A stretch of DNA of 64,000 nucleotides, from the NCBI GenBank assembly GCA_963727235.1, contig CAVSFZ010000010.1, forward strand, positions 124,001 through 188,000. Reading direction: 5' to 3'. Position numbers and translations under genes: made by a program. Positions 49,922 to 58,618 of the stretch are shown one piece after another (the stretch's first letter is position 1; every line of letters begins with the position of its first letter). Source of the DNA: CAVPTL01 sp963727235 (GTDB taxonomy: Bacteria > Actinomycetota > Thermoleophilia > Gaiellales > JAICJC01). A model generated the notes under the pieces. That model had not been told where the DNA came from and did not search any database. It saw only the letters and a list, made by a program, of their open reading frames with translations.

Positions 49922-52211
49922 AGCACTGGCCGAGCGGCGCCGTGCGCCCGTCGGGTCGTGGGGTCGGTCACCGGCAGGCCGGGTCGCGGCGATCGACGTC
50001 GCCCTCGGTCTGAGGCCTGCGGATCTGGCGCTGGTCGGCGGTCAGGTCGTGGATGTTCACGGTGGAGGCATTCACCGTCGCGATGTCGCGGTCGCTGATG
50101 ACCGGATCGCGCTGGTCGGCGATATCTCCGCCGCGGTCGGTCCCAGCACCCGGGTGGTCGACGTCTCGGGGCTGGTGCTGACACCGGGCCTGGTCACCCC
50201 GCACTTTCACCAGTGGCACAGCAACCACAACCCCACGACCGTGGCCCAGTGCCTGCTGCAACAGGGCACCACCGCGTTCGCGGACGGGTTCTACGGCCCC
50301 GCGATTGTGGCCGGCCCCGCGGCGGTGCGGCTGCTCGCCGAGGAATTCCTGGCAACACCGCTGAAGCTGATCCTGCTGGCTCCCACCCACGCCTACGTGC
50401 AGAATCGCGCGGCCGGGTTCCCGCCCGCCCCGGAGAGCCCCGACATCGACGATCTCCAGGCGATGCTCGACTGGCCGATCTGCCGCGGGCTGGAAGAAAC
50501 CTTCTACGACGTGCTCTGCGATCCCCAAAGCCGCGATCCGCAGCTGCTCGACGTGGTCTCCCGAGCCCTCGCCCAGGGCAAGGTCGCCACCGGCCACGGG
50601 GTCGAGCCGGAGTCGCCCGCCCAACTCGCGGCCTGGGCGGCCGCCGGTATCACGAACGACCACGAGGCCATCGACAAAACGGCGGTGGAGCGCCGCCTCG
50701 AAGCAGGGCTGCACGTGCTGCTCCGCCACGGCCCCGGGTTTGCGAACCTGCCGGCAACGGTCGGCGCCGCCGCCTCGGGGGCACATCCGCTGGACGCGTT
50801 CGCACTCTGCAACGACATCGCCTGGGCCGACTCGATCTTCGAGTACGGGTTCGACGAGACGCTCCGGCAGGCGATCGCAGCGGGCATCGAGCCGGTCGAT
50901 GCGGTTCGCCTGGCCACCATCCTGCCTGCCCGCTACTACCGCGTCGACCACGACATCGGGGCGCTCCTGCCGGGCAGGCTGGCCGACATCGTGGCCGTGT
51001 CAGATCTCGCGAGCTTCGAGATCCACTCCGTGTACGCCGACGGGCTCGCGGTCGTGGAGGAGGGCCGGCCGGTGCTCCAGTTGGAGCCGCCCGATCGTCC
51101 GGAGTGGGCGCTTCGGACGATGCGTGTCCCCAGCCTGCCGACCGCCTCCGAGCTCGCGCTGACGGCGCCGGTGCAGGACGGCGCGGTGACTGTGCGGGTG
51201 ATCGAGATCACCGACGGCGCCTATCTCTCCGGCGAGGTGCATGAGCAGGTGCAGGTGTGCGATGGGATCGTTACCCCCGGCCCGGGGGACGGAATCAACC
51301 TTGTGGCCGTGCTGGAACGGCTCGACGGCTCAGGAAGCTTCGGCGTTGGGCTGGTGCGCGGGTTCGGTCTCAAGCGCGGCGCGATCGCGTCGGCCTCCAA
51401 CCCGCTGTCCCAGGCGGTGGTTGCGGTCGGCGCCGATCTGGACAGCCTGGCAGTGGCGATCGCGGCGGTGGTGGAAGGCCAAGGCGCGTTCGTGGCCGTT
51501 GACGGCGGAGTAGTGGTGGCCGACTTCCCGACGCCGCTCTTCGGGCAGACCGGTTCGCTTGGCTGGGCCCAGGCGCGTGAGCGGATCACCGCACTTCTGG
51601 CGGCATGGCGAGATCTGGGCTGCCGGCTGGAGCACCCGTTCGCCTACCTCGAGTTCGTGGCCGCCACCTCGGAGCCGTATCTGCGCGTCTCCACGCGCGG
51701 GGTCGTGCGAGCCGAGCCGTCCGGCTCACCTCGCGTGGCCGTCGTTCCCGTGGTTGTGGGGGGTGCCGTCGTGACGCTGCGCGATCCGGCCGTCGCACAG
51801 GCTGCCGCCGACCGGGTGCGCCTCCGGCTCGCCGCCGACCGGGTGACGGTGCGGCTCGACCCCGCCCGGAACCTGCCGGTGGTGGGCGAGTCGCTGGCCG
51901 CCGGAGTCGAGTCGCTCCGCGACGAGCGGACGATCGACCAGATGGCCACCGACACCGTCAGCTGGGTCGCCCGGAACGGTCGGGCGCTGGCGATCGACGA
52001 CGCCGTCGGCGAGCACCCGCGCACGCCGGCCGCGATGATCGAGGGCGGGCTGCGGTCGTTCATCATCGCGCCCATCCTCAGGCCCAGCGGACTGGTGGGA
52101 ACGGTGTCGGTGCACACCTTTGTGCAGCGCGACTGGACACCGCAGGAGGTGGCCGAAGCTCAGGCGGCGGCAGATCTGGTCGCCGAGCAAGTTGTCGAGG
52201 AGCGTCCATGA
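49905..52211 (+). CDS. Adenine-deaminase-like amidohydrolase fused to a C-terminal GAF domain
   Basis: A 768-residue protein. Residues about 30-600 follow the adenine deaminase (Ade) plan: LALVGGQVVDVHGGGIHRRDVAVADDRIALVG, the metal-site H100/H102 (TPHFHQWH), GHGVEPESPAQLAAWAAAGITNDHEA near 230-254, ALCNDIAW, LLPGRLADIVAVSDL, and the Ade C-terminal domain ending AATSEPYLRVS. The last 120 or so residues match a GAF domain (RNGRALAIDDAVGEHPRTPAAMIEGGLRSFIIAPI). The SDD/TDD block of Ade is here NDI, so the substrate may differ from adenine. The fusion has no internal stop or frameshift. Confidence 0.8.
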   Translation: MTRSAEALAERRRAPVGSWGRSPAGRVAAIDVALGLRPADLALVGGQVVDVHGGGIHRRDVAVADDRIALVGDISAAVGPSTRVVDVSGLVLTPGLVTPHFHQWHSNHNPTTVAQCLLQQGTTAFADGFYGPAIVAGPAAVRLLAEEFLATPLKLILLAPTHAYVQNRAAGFPPAPESPDIDDLQAMLDWPICRGLEETFYDVLCDPQSRDPQLLDVVSRALAQGKVATGHGVEPESPAQLAAWAAAGITNDHEAIDKTAVERRLEAGLHVLLRHGPGFANLPATVGAAASGAHPLDAFALCNDIAWADSIFEYGFDETLRQAIAAGIEPVDAVRLATILPARYYRVDHDIGALLPGRLADIVAVSDLASFEIHSVYADGLAVVEEGRPVLQLEPPDRPEWALRTMRVPSLPTASELALTAPVQDGAVTVRVIEITDGAYLSGEVHEQVQVCDGIVTPGPGDGINLVAVLERLDGSGSFGVGLVRGFGLKRGAIASASNPLSQAVVAVGADLDSLAVAIAAVVEGQGAFVAVDGGVVVADFPTPLFGQTGSLGWAQARERITALLAAWRDLGCRLEHPFAYLEFVAATSEPYLRVSTRGVVRAEPSGSPRVAVVPVVVGGAVVTLRDPAVAQAAADRVRLRLAADRVTVRLDPARNLPVVGESLAAGVESLRDERTIDQMATDTVSWVARNGRALAIDDAVGEHPRTPAAMIEGGLRSFIIAPILRPSGLVGTVSVHTFVQRDWTPQEVAEAQAAADLVAEQVVEERP

Positions 52212-53083
52212 GCTGGTTCTTCACGAGGCTGATAACACGTGACTGTTGGCTGGTGTGTGAGCCCAGTCAGGTGAACTCGTTCCTGGTGGCCGGCAGCGAA
52301 CGTGCGGTTGCGATCGATACCGGGCTCGGCATCGCCCCGATCGCGCCGGTGCATGCCCAGTTGACCGATCTCCCGGTCGAGGTCGTCAACACCCACTATC
52401 ACGCGGACCACGTCGGTGGAAACCACGAATACACCGACATCGCGATCCACGCCGACGGCGCCGAGGCGATCACCAACCAGGTGCCGGAACAGCTGCTGCG
52501 CGAGTACATGGCCTTCTCGCACCGGCTGATCGCCGCCGGCAGGGCATACCGCGAGATCGACCTCGAGTACTTCCATCTGCTCAACGACGACAGCACGCCC
52601 CGCGACTACCCGCCCGGCTTCGACCCGCGCAGGTGGACGATCATCCCCAGCCGCGCCACCCGGATCCTGGCCGACGGCGACCGCATCGATCTCGGCGGGC
52701 GCGTGCTGACGGTGATCCACACCCCGGGGCATTCGCCGGACAGCATCTGCCTGCTGGATGAGCACAACGGTCTGCTGTTCGCCGGTGATGCGGTCGCAAC
52801 GGGGCCGATCTACGGGCATTTTCCCGACGGCGACGTGGCTGCCTTCGCCCAATCGGCGCGCCGGCTTGTCGACCTCGCCGACTCGGTGCAGCTGGTGCTG
52901 GTGGGTCATTTCGGCGCCCCGGTGGTCGAGTCGAGCATCCTGGCTGAACTCGCCACCGGCCTGGAGCAGCTACTTGCCGGCGGTGCTCCGCTGGAGCCGT
53001 TTTACGACCTTCACCTCAACCCCGTGCAGCTCGCGTGGTTTGGCCGGATCGGGCTGACGGTGGGTCCGGATTGGGAACCGTGA
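52208..53083 (+). CDS. Metallo-beta-lactamase-fold hydrolase
   Basis: A 291-residue MBL-fold protein. The metal motif is H63-x-H65-x-D67-H68 (NTHYHADHVGG), the next His is in HTPGHSPDS, the bridging Asp in LLFAGDAV and the final His in LVGHFGAP. Such proteins hydrolyse lactones, thioesters or cyclic amides. It overlaps the Ade-GAF gene by four bases and the GntR gene by four, so all are in one operon. The ligand is unknown. Confidence 0.88.
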   Translation: MSWFFTRLITRDCWLVCEPSQVNSFLVAGSERAVAIDTGLGIAPIAPVHAQLTDLPVEVVNTHYHADHVGGNHEYTDIAIHADGAEAITNQVPEQLLREYMAFSHRLIAAGRAYREIDLEYFHLLNDDSTPRDYPPGFDPRRWTIIPSRATRILADGDRIDLGGRVLTVIHTPGHSPDSICLLDEHNGLLFAGDAVATGPIYGHFPDGDVAAFAQSARRLVDLADSVQLVLVGHFGAPVVESSILAELATGLEQLLAGGAPLEPFYDLHLNPVQLAWFGRIGLTVGPDWEP

Positions 53084-53850
53084 GCGCGTCGCAGCTGCAT
53101 CCGGAGCTGGCGTCGGGCCGGCGAAGGCTGGCCGAGGATGTGCGCGAGCTGATCGAGCGTGAGTACCTGCGCGGCGCAGGTGCGGTGTCGCCGGGAGAGC
53201 TGCTTCCCAGCGAGAACGTGCTCGCCCGCCGCTACGGCGTCAGCCGTGTGACGGTGCGGGCGGCGCTGCAGTCGTTGCAGCAGTCTGGCCTGATCGCCTC
53301 CCGCCAGGGACTCGGTGCCGTGGTGCTGCCCCGCTCACCCGCGATCGTCCAGGGCCTCGACCGGCTCGCGTCGCTGGAGTCACTGGCCAGGGAGACCGGC
53401 GTTTCGGTGGGCAACACTGAGCTTTCGATCCGTACCGGCACTGCGACTAAGCAGATCGCCGCGAAGCTCGGGATCGCCGAGGGAGTGCCGGTGCTCGAGG
53501 TGCGCCGGGCAAAGCTTCTCGGGGATGAGCGGGCGGCCTGGGTGGAGGACACGCTGCCGCTCTCGAATCCGCTCGCCGATCGGATCCGGTCGACCGTCTC
53601 GGGATCGGTGGTCGACCTGCTCCTGAAGACGCCCGAGGCGATGGTGGCCTACGCAGACGCGGAGCTCGAGCCGCTGGTACTGGGAAGCACCATGGCTCGC
53701 CGTTTGGGCACGCGGCCGCGCTCTGCGGCGATGTTCGTGGAGGTGGTGCTGCACGATGTCGCCGGCATGCCGGTGGCGATCTCACGAGCCTGGATGCGAC
53801 CGGAGTTCTTTCGCTTCGCCGTCCGCCGGCGGCGATCGCGCGGCGAGTAG
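53080..53850 (+). CDS. GntR/HutC-family regulator with UTRA domain
   Basis: A 256-residue regulator: winged helix at about 12-85 (LLPSENVLARRYGVSRVTVRAALQSLQQSGL), followed by a UTRA ligand domain (IAEGVPVLEVRRAKLLGDERAAWVEDTLPL, SVVDLLLKTP, YADAELEPLVL). GTG 53080 overlaps the MBL gene stop. It is the last gene of the hydrolase operon and ends one base from the end of a tail-to-tail paralogue. Both end in an FRF(A/S)VRRRR sequence. Confidence 0.92.
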   Translation: MSASQLHPELASGRRRLAEDVRELIEREYLRGAGAVSPGELLPSENVLARRYGVSRVTVRAALQSLQQSGLIASRQGLGAVVLPRSPAIVQGLDRLASLESLARETGVSVGNTELSIRTGTATKQIAAKLGIAEGVPVLEVRRAKLLGDERAAWVEDTLPLSNPLADRIRSTVSGSVVDLLLKTPEAMVAYADAELEPLVLGSTMARRLGTRPRSAAMFVEVVLHDVAGMPVAISRAWMRPEFFRFAVRRRRSRGE

Positions 53851-53851
53851 A

Positions 53852-54679
53852 TCAGGCGGGCGGGTGTGCCGCCAGCCGTGTTTCGGGGGACGAGAACCGC
53901 TGGCCAATCTGGCGCCGCCGTCTCACCGAGAACCGGAAGTGGTTGGGCAGATACCAGCACCTGCCCCAGTCGACCGCACGTCCGTCGACCGTCCAAACGA
54001 CCGTGTCCAGCAGCAGCACCGCCGTTCCCGGCTCGGTGTTGAGGCGCTTGGCGGTGGCGCGGTCGAGGCTGCAGGGCACGATGTCGGAGTCGGCGTACTC
54101 GGCGCCGACCTCGGGGTGATCGAGGATCACATCCAGCGTCGATCCGTGGAACTCCGAACGCAGCGACTCGAACGGCAGCACTCCGGCCGGGATGTGGTCG
54201 TGGATCAGGCCCACGCGGACTCCCCCGAGCGACTTGATGCGGCGCACGATCAGCACCGGATGGCCGACCTCGACGGCCAGCTTCTCGGCTGTCTCGGCGT
54301 CCGCTTCGACCTCTTCCCACTCCAGCTCATCGGTCTGCACCACCTGGCCGGCCTCACGCGCGAACGTCTCGATCGAGCACAGCCGGTCGAGCCCGTTGGT
54401 GAGCGTATGGGAGCGGGGCAGGACGTAGGTGCCCACCCCGTGGCGGATGCCGACCAGCCCTTCGTTTTGGAGCATCAGCAGCGCCTCCCGGACTGTCGGG
54501 CGGGACACGCTGTAGCGGGCGCTCAGCTCCTTCTCGCTCGGCAGCACTTGGCCGGGAGGCACCGCATTCGAGAACACCAGGTCGCGCGCGATGGCGTCGC
54601 AAAGCTGCTCTGCGAGCGCCGGCCGGTGCCGTCGCAGGCTCGACCGGGCTCCGGCAGCGGGGATGTTGTCGGTCGCCAT
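53852..54679 (-). CDS. GntR/HutC-family regulator with UTRA domain
   Basis: A 275-residue regulator: winged helix at about 30-92 (LPSEKELSARYSVSRPTVREALLMLQNEGLVGIRHGVGTYV), then UTRA domain (VGHPVLIVRRIKSLGGVRVGLIHDHIPAGVLPF, TLDVILDHPEVGAEYADSDIV). It diverges from the BMP importer operon. The long inverted repeat at 54697-54744 and a shorter one (GGTA-GTAG-TACC, 54686-54697) lie between them and are its likely operators. ATG 54679 is the start. Confidence 0.92.
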   Translation of the reverse strand: MATDNIPAAGARSSLRRHRPALAEQLCDAIARDLVFSNAVPPGQVLPSEKELSARYSVSRPTVREALLMLQNEGLVGIRHGVGTYVLPRSHTLTNGLDRLCSIETFAREAGQVVQTDELEWEEVEADAETAEKLAVEVGHPVLIVRRIKSLGGVRVGLIHDHIPAGVLPFESLRSEFHGSTLDVILDHPEVGAEYADSDIVPCSLDRATAKRLNTEPGTAVLLLDTVVWTVDGRAVDWGRCWYLPNHFRFSVRRRRQIGQRFSSPETRLAAHPPA

Positions 54680-54685
54680 CAGTTC

Positions 54686-54697
54686 GGTAGTAGTACC
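54686..54697. promoter_or_regulatory. Short inverted repeat before the GntR gene
   Basis: GGTA-GTAG-TACC, six bases from the GntR start codon. GTA/TAC-containing pairs are usual for HutC-type regulators, so this may be an autoregulatory site. Confidence 0.35.
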
Positions 54698-54744
54698 ACT
54701 TGCCTGGTCACCTGTCCACTCCTTGACAAGTGACCAGGCAAGTG
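54697..54744. promoter_or_regulatory. Perfect 15-base inverted repeat operator for the BMP importer
   Basis: CACTTGCCTGGTCAC (54697-54711) and GTGACCAGGCAAGTG (54730-54744), separated by 18 bases, with no mismatches. CAAGTG also occurs at 54727-54732. The right arm falls between the -35 and -10 of the importer promoter. Two regulator dimers could bind and loop the DNA. Confidence 0.65.
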
Positions 54745-54751
54745 CTTGAAT
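54723..54751 (+). promoter_or_regulatory. Promoter of the BMP importer operon
   Basis: TTGACA (54723-54728), 17-base spacer, TTGAAT (54746-54751). Expected transcription start near 54758, 44 bases before the ATG. The spacer contains one arm of the inverted repeat. Confidence 0.65.
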
Positions 54752-54801
54752 GGCGCGTGGTCGGTGGGACGGCATCTGCTCCCGAACGGAGGAACGTGTA
54801 C

Positions 54802-55932
54802 ATGCTGGGACGACGTCAGTGGATCGCGATCTCGTTGGTCATCGTCGCACTCGCGGCGTGTGCGTGCGGGTCGAGCAGGTCGAGCGGCGGTTCCGATACC
54901 GCCGCCTCGAGCACAGCGGCGAACAAGCCCCCCAAGGTCGCCGTGGTGCTCTACGGCCCCGCCAATGACGGGGGCTGGAACACCACCTGGACAGCGGCGG
55001 TGGACAAGCTCAAGGCCACCGTGCCCGGAGCCCAGGTGACGGTGGTACCCAACGTCAACCCGGGCGCGCAGGCCCAAAAGACGCTGAGCACGCTCGGGCA
55101 GCAGGGCTACGGCCTGGTTGTCGTGACCGGCGGGTACACCACCGCAGACTTCAAGAAGGCGACCGCAACCTACCCCAACACGCAGTTTGTGAACCTGTTC
55201 GGCACCGATGTCGGCTCCAACCTCTCGAGGTTTGACATCGGGCTCGAGGACAGCCGCTATCTGGACGGGATGCTGGCGGCGATGGCCACCAAGTCCAACA
55301 TCATCGGCGAGGTCGGGGGATACCCGATCCCGGTCGAGATCCGCACTCTGGATGCCCTCGCGCTCGGCGCTCAGAGCATCAACAAGGACGTCAAGGTCAA
55401 GATCCTCTGGGTCAACTCCTTCTACGACCCGGCCAAGGAACGCCAGGCCGCGCAGGCGCTGGTCGACTCCGGTGCCGACGTGCTGGTGATGGACTCCAAC
55501 ACCCCGGCCGTGGCCTCGGTCGCCAAGGCCAACGACGTCAAGTTCATCGGGTACGGAATCTCCCGCAACGCGGACGCGCCCAGCCAGTGGCTGGGGGCCT
55601 TCTCGTTCAACTGGGGGCCGTATCTGATCGACTGGACGAAGAAGGTGCAAGCCGGAACGTTCAAGCCGGGCCTGTTCTACTGGGGTCTGCCCAACGGCGT
55701 GGTCGGTCGCACCGACTACGGGTCGAGCGTCTCCCAGAGCGACATCGACCAGATCGACCAGACGCTGCAGCAGATCAAAACCGGCGAGCTGGTTGTCTTC
55801 CAAGGGCCGATCACCGACAACACCGGCAAGGTCGTGGTGCCTGAAGGCGAGGCGATCGACACGCCCGCGGAGCTGGCTGCATGCTGCACCTGGTACAACG
55901 AAAACGTCGAGGGTAACTCCTCCTCGAGTTGA
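54802..55932 (+). CDS. BMP-family ABC substrate-binding lipoprotein (nucleoside type)
   Basis: A 376-residue lipoprotein: signal peptide with lipobox LAAC (C20) and a Ser-rich linker, then a BMP/PnrA-like domain with VAVVLYGPANDGGWNTTWTAAVDKL (46-70), YGLVVVTGGYTTADFKKA and VGGYPIPVEIRTLDALALGAQ. PnrA-type proteins bind purine nucleosides; related ones bind other purine-like ligands. ATG 54802 has GGAGG nine bases upstream. Followed by an ATPase and two permeases. Confidence 0.9.
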   Translation: MLGRRQWIAISLVIVALAACACGSSRSSGGSDTAASSTAANKPPKVAVVLYGPANDGGWNTTWTAAVDKLKATVPGAQVTVVPNVNPGAQAQKTLSTLGQQGYGLVVVTGGYTTADFKKATATYPNTQFVNLFGTDVGSNLSRFDIGLEDSRYLDGMLAAMATKSNIIGEVGGYPIPVEIRTLDALALGAQSINKDVKVKILWVNSFYDPAKERQAAQALVDSGADVLVMDSNTPAVASVAKANDVKFIGYGISRNADAPSQWLGAFSFNWGPYLIDWTKKVQAGTFKPGLFYWGLPNGVVGRTDYGSSVSQSDIDQIDQTLQQIKTGELVVFQGPITDNTGKVVVPEGEAIDTPAELAACCTWYNENVEGNSSSS

Positions 55933-57488
55933 CCTCGCGCGGCACTCAGTTGGTGCGGCTGGAGGGCATCTCCAAGGCGTTCTACGGTGCGCTTGCCAAC
56001 GACGGCGTGGATCTCGCTCTCAGCGAGGGGGAGATCCACGCCGTCCTCGGCGAGAACGGCGCGGGCAAGACGACGCTGTGCTCGGTGCTCTCGGGCATGT
56101 ACCGCCCGGATGCCGGCCGGATCGTGGTCGATGGGGCCGAACAGGAGTTCCGCTCGCCGGCGGATGCGCTCGAGGCGGGAGTCGGCATGGTGTACCAGCA
56201 CTTCAAGCTGGTGCCGACATTCACCGTCGCTGAGAACATCGCGCTGGGACAGCCCCAGACGCCCCGGTTCCTGAGCCGCCCCGAGCTCGAGCGCAGCGCC
56301 GCCGAGCTGATGGAGCGATATGAGATCTCGGTTCCCCCTGAGGCCGTCACCAGCTCGTTGACGGTCGGCGAGCAGCAGCGGGTCGAGATCCTCAAGCTGT
56401 TGCACCGCGGCGTGCGGGTGCTGATCCTGGACGAGCCGACCGCGGTGCTGACCCCCAACGAAGCCGAGGTGCTGTTCCGGGCGATGAAGGCGCTGGCGGC
56501 CGACGGTCGGGCGATCGTCTTCGTCTCGCACAAGCTCAACGAGGTGCTGGCCGTGTCCTCGACCGTGACCGTGCTGCGCGACGGCAGGGTTGTGGCCACG
56601 GTCGACACCGCCGAGGCCGACGAGCGCATGCTGGCCCGGCTGATGGTCGAGCGAGCCGACGATGCCGAGACCGAGGTTGCCGTCGAGTCACACGTTCGCG
56701 TACGCCCCGCCCAGCCGGGGCCGGCAGACGAGCCGGCGGCGCGCTGCTTGGAGATCCGCGACCTGGAGGTCGCGGATGACCGTGGGCACGTGGCCGTGCG
56801 CGGGTTGTCGGCGCACGTCAACCGCGGTGAGATCGTCGGAGTGGTCGGGGTTGCCGGAAACGGCCAGCGCGAGCTGGCGGAGGCAATTGCCGGTATCCGC
56901 CCGGCGGCCGGCGGGTCGGTCACGATCAACGGTGAGGAGGTGACCCGAACGACGGTGCGGGCACGGGTCGAGCGCGGGCTGGCCTTCATCCCGGAGGATC
57001 GCATGAGCATGGGAGTTGCCGCCGGCCTCGCGATCGAGGACAATCTGCTGCTGCGCTCGTACTGGCGGTCACCGGCGGCCCGCCGGGGCCTGCTGCACCG
57101 CAATCGGATGCGCCCGATCGCCCAGGAGCTGGTCGAGCGCTACGGGGTTCGCGGCGTGCGTCCGGGGTTTCCCATCCGGATCCTTTCCGGTGGCAATGTG
57201 CAGCGCGTGATCCTCGCCCGCGAGCTGGCCGGCTCCCCGGCTGTGATCGTGGCCGCCTCGCCGTGTCGCGGCCTGGATGTTCACGCCGCCGCTGCGGTGC
57301 GCACCGTGCTCGCCGATCAGCGTGACCAGGGCTGCGGCGTGCTCCTGATCTCGGAAGACCTGGATGAGTTGCTGGCGCTGTCCGACCGCCTGGTGGTCAT
57401 CTACGAGGGCGCCGTGGCGGCGGAGCTCGATCCGCGCACCGCCACGCCCGAGCAGCTGGGCCTTTTGATGGCTGGAGTGGCGGCGTGA
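55929..57488 (+). CDS. Double-domain ABC ATPase for the BMP importer
   Basis: A 519-residue protein with two ATPase domains. The first has Walker A GENGAGKTT (about 41-49), signature SSLTVGEQQRVEI and Walker B LILDEPTAVL. The second has the atypical GVAGNGQRELAEAI in place of Walker A, LSGGNVQRVILAREL and VAASPCRGLD, as is usual for the RbsA/YufO group. TTG 55929 overlaps the binding-protein stop. It powers nucleoside-type import. Confidence 0.92.
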   Translation: MTSRGTQLVRLEGISKAFYGALANDGVDLALSEGEIHAVLGENGAGKTTLCSVLSGMYRPDAGRIVVDGAEQEFRSPADALEAGVGMVYQHFKLVPTFTVAENIALGQPQTPRFLSRPELERSAAELMERYEISVPPEAVTSSLTVGEQQRVEILKLLHRGVRVLILDEPTAVLTPNEAEVLFRAMKALAADGRAIVFVSHKLNEVLAVSSTVTVLRDGRVVATVDTAEADERMLARLMVERADDAETEVAVESHVRVRPAQPGPADEPAARCLEIRDLEVADDRGHVAVRGLSAHVNRGEIVGVVGVAGNGQRELAEAIAGIRPAAGGSVTINGEEVTRTTVRARVERGLAFIPEDRMSMGVAAGLAIEDNLLLRSYWRSPAARRGLLHRNRMRPIAQELVERYGVRGVRPGFPIRILSGGNVQRVILARELAGSPAVIVAASPCRGLDVHAAAAVRTVLADQRDQGCGVLLISEDLDELLALSDRLVVIYEGAVAAELDPRTATPEQLGLLMAGVAA

Positions 57489-58618
57489 CCCTGATCGACT
57501 CACCGCCACCTGCGCGCACGCTCCCGCGGCGGGCAATCGTGATCGAGCCGCGCGCATTCCCCACCGCCACCGTGCGCGCCCTGGTGGCACTGGGCTCGCT
57601 GGTCGGGGCGCTGGCTGTGGGTGCGCTGCTGCTGCTGGTCACCGGCAGCGATCCCTGGACCGCCTACAGCACCATCCTCGACTCGAGCTTTGGCTCACCG
57701 GCCGCGTTCTCCCAGACGCTGGTGCAGACCACGCCGCTGATTCTCACCGCGCTGGCGACGATCGTCGTCTATCGGCTCAGGCTGTGGTCGATCGGTATGG
57801 ACGGCCAGCTGATCATCGGCGCCGTCTGCGCCTCGGGCGTGGCGCTCCAGTTTGGAGCAAACGCGCCGTCGTCGGTCGCGATCGTGGCCTCCTTCACCGC
57901 CGGGGTGCTCGGCGGAATGGCGTGGTCGCTGATCGCCGGGGTGCTGCGGGCCTATCGGCGCACCAACGAGGTCATCTCGACGCTGATGCTGAACTTCATC
58001 GCACTCAACCTGATCGACTACCTGGTGGTGGATACCGCCAGCCTGTGGCGCGATCCGCTCAGTGCCGGGCATCCTCAGGGCGCACCGCTGCCCGACGCGG
58101 TGCTGCTGCCGCTGCTGTTCGACCAGGCCGACCTCGGAATCGTGATCGCGGTGGTTGCCGCGATCCTGGTGTGGCTGATGCTGCGATACAGCGTGTGGGG
58201 GTACAAGGCCAGCGTGCTGGGAGACTCCGAAGGTGCCGCTGCGTATGCCGGCATCGACGCCCGCCGCGTCACGGTCGCCGCGTTTGCGCTCTCGGGCGCG
58301 CTGTGCGGGCTGGCCGGAGCGATTCAGGTGACCAACGTGACGCTGTCTCTGGACAAGGCCGGCCTCACGCCGGGCCTCGGGCTGGGTTACACCGGAATCG
58401 TGGTGGCGATGCTGGTGCGGCTGCAGCCGCTGTGGTGCGTGCCGATGGCGATCGTGATGGCGGCGCTGATGAACGCCGGCCCCGCGCTCGAGCTCGCCGG
58501 CATCACCCCCGACGTGATCCTGGTGTTGCAGGGGATGCTGCTGCTGCTTGTGGTCGGCGGCCAGTTCTTCACGAGCTACCGGATCGCGCGGCCGTCGCAG
58601 CCGGGAGGCGCCGCGTGA
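57485..58618 (+). CDS. BMP-type ABC permease, first subunit
   Basis: A 377-residue membrane protein with about 8-10 helices. The TLVQTTPLILTALATIVVYRLRLWSIGMDGQLIIGAVCAS block at about 77-117 is typical of nucleoside (BMP) permeases, as are RRTNEVISTLMLNFIALNLIDYLV and GDSEGAAAYAGIDARRVTVAAFALSGALCGLAGAIQV. GTG 57485 overlaps the ATPase stop. It pairs with the permease at 58615. Confidence 0.92.
   Translation: MTLIDSPPPARTLPRRAIVIEPRAFPTATVRALVALGSLVGALAVGALLLLVTGSDPWTAYSTILDSSFGSPAAFSQTLVQTTPLILTALATIVVYRLRLWSIGMDGQLIIGAVCASGVALQFGANAPSSVAIVASFTAGVLGGMAWSLIAGVLRAYRRTNEVISTLMLNFIALNLIDYLVVDTASLWRDPLSAGHPQGAPLPDAVLLPLLFDQADLGIVIAVVAAILVWLMLRYSVWGYKASVLGDSEGAAAYAGIDARRVTVAAFALSGALCGLAGAIQVTNVTLSLDKAGLTPGLGLGYTGIVVAMLVRLQPLWCVPMAIVMAALMNAGPALELAGITPDVILVLQGMLLLLVVGGQFFTSYRIARPSQPGGAA

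Noticed and set aside
53080..53850. Operon continuation from the first GntR gene into the second
   Set aside because: The second regulator is on the opposite strand; they converge tail to tail with a one-base gap.
55929..57488. The second ATPase domain lacking a normal Walker A as a broken gene
   Set aside because: A degenerate GVAGNGQRE loop in the second half is normal for RbsA/YufO-type double ATPases.
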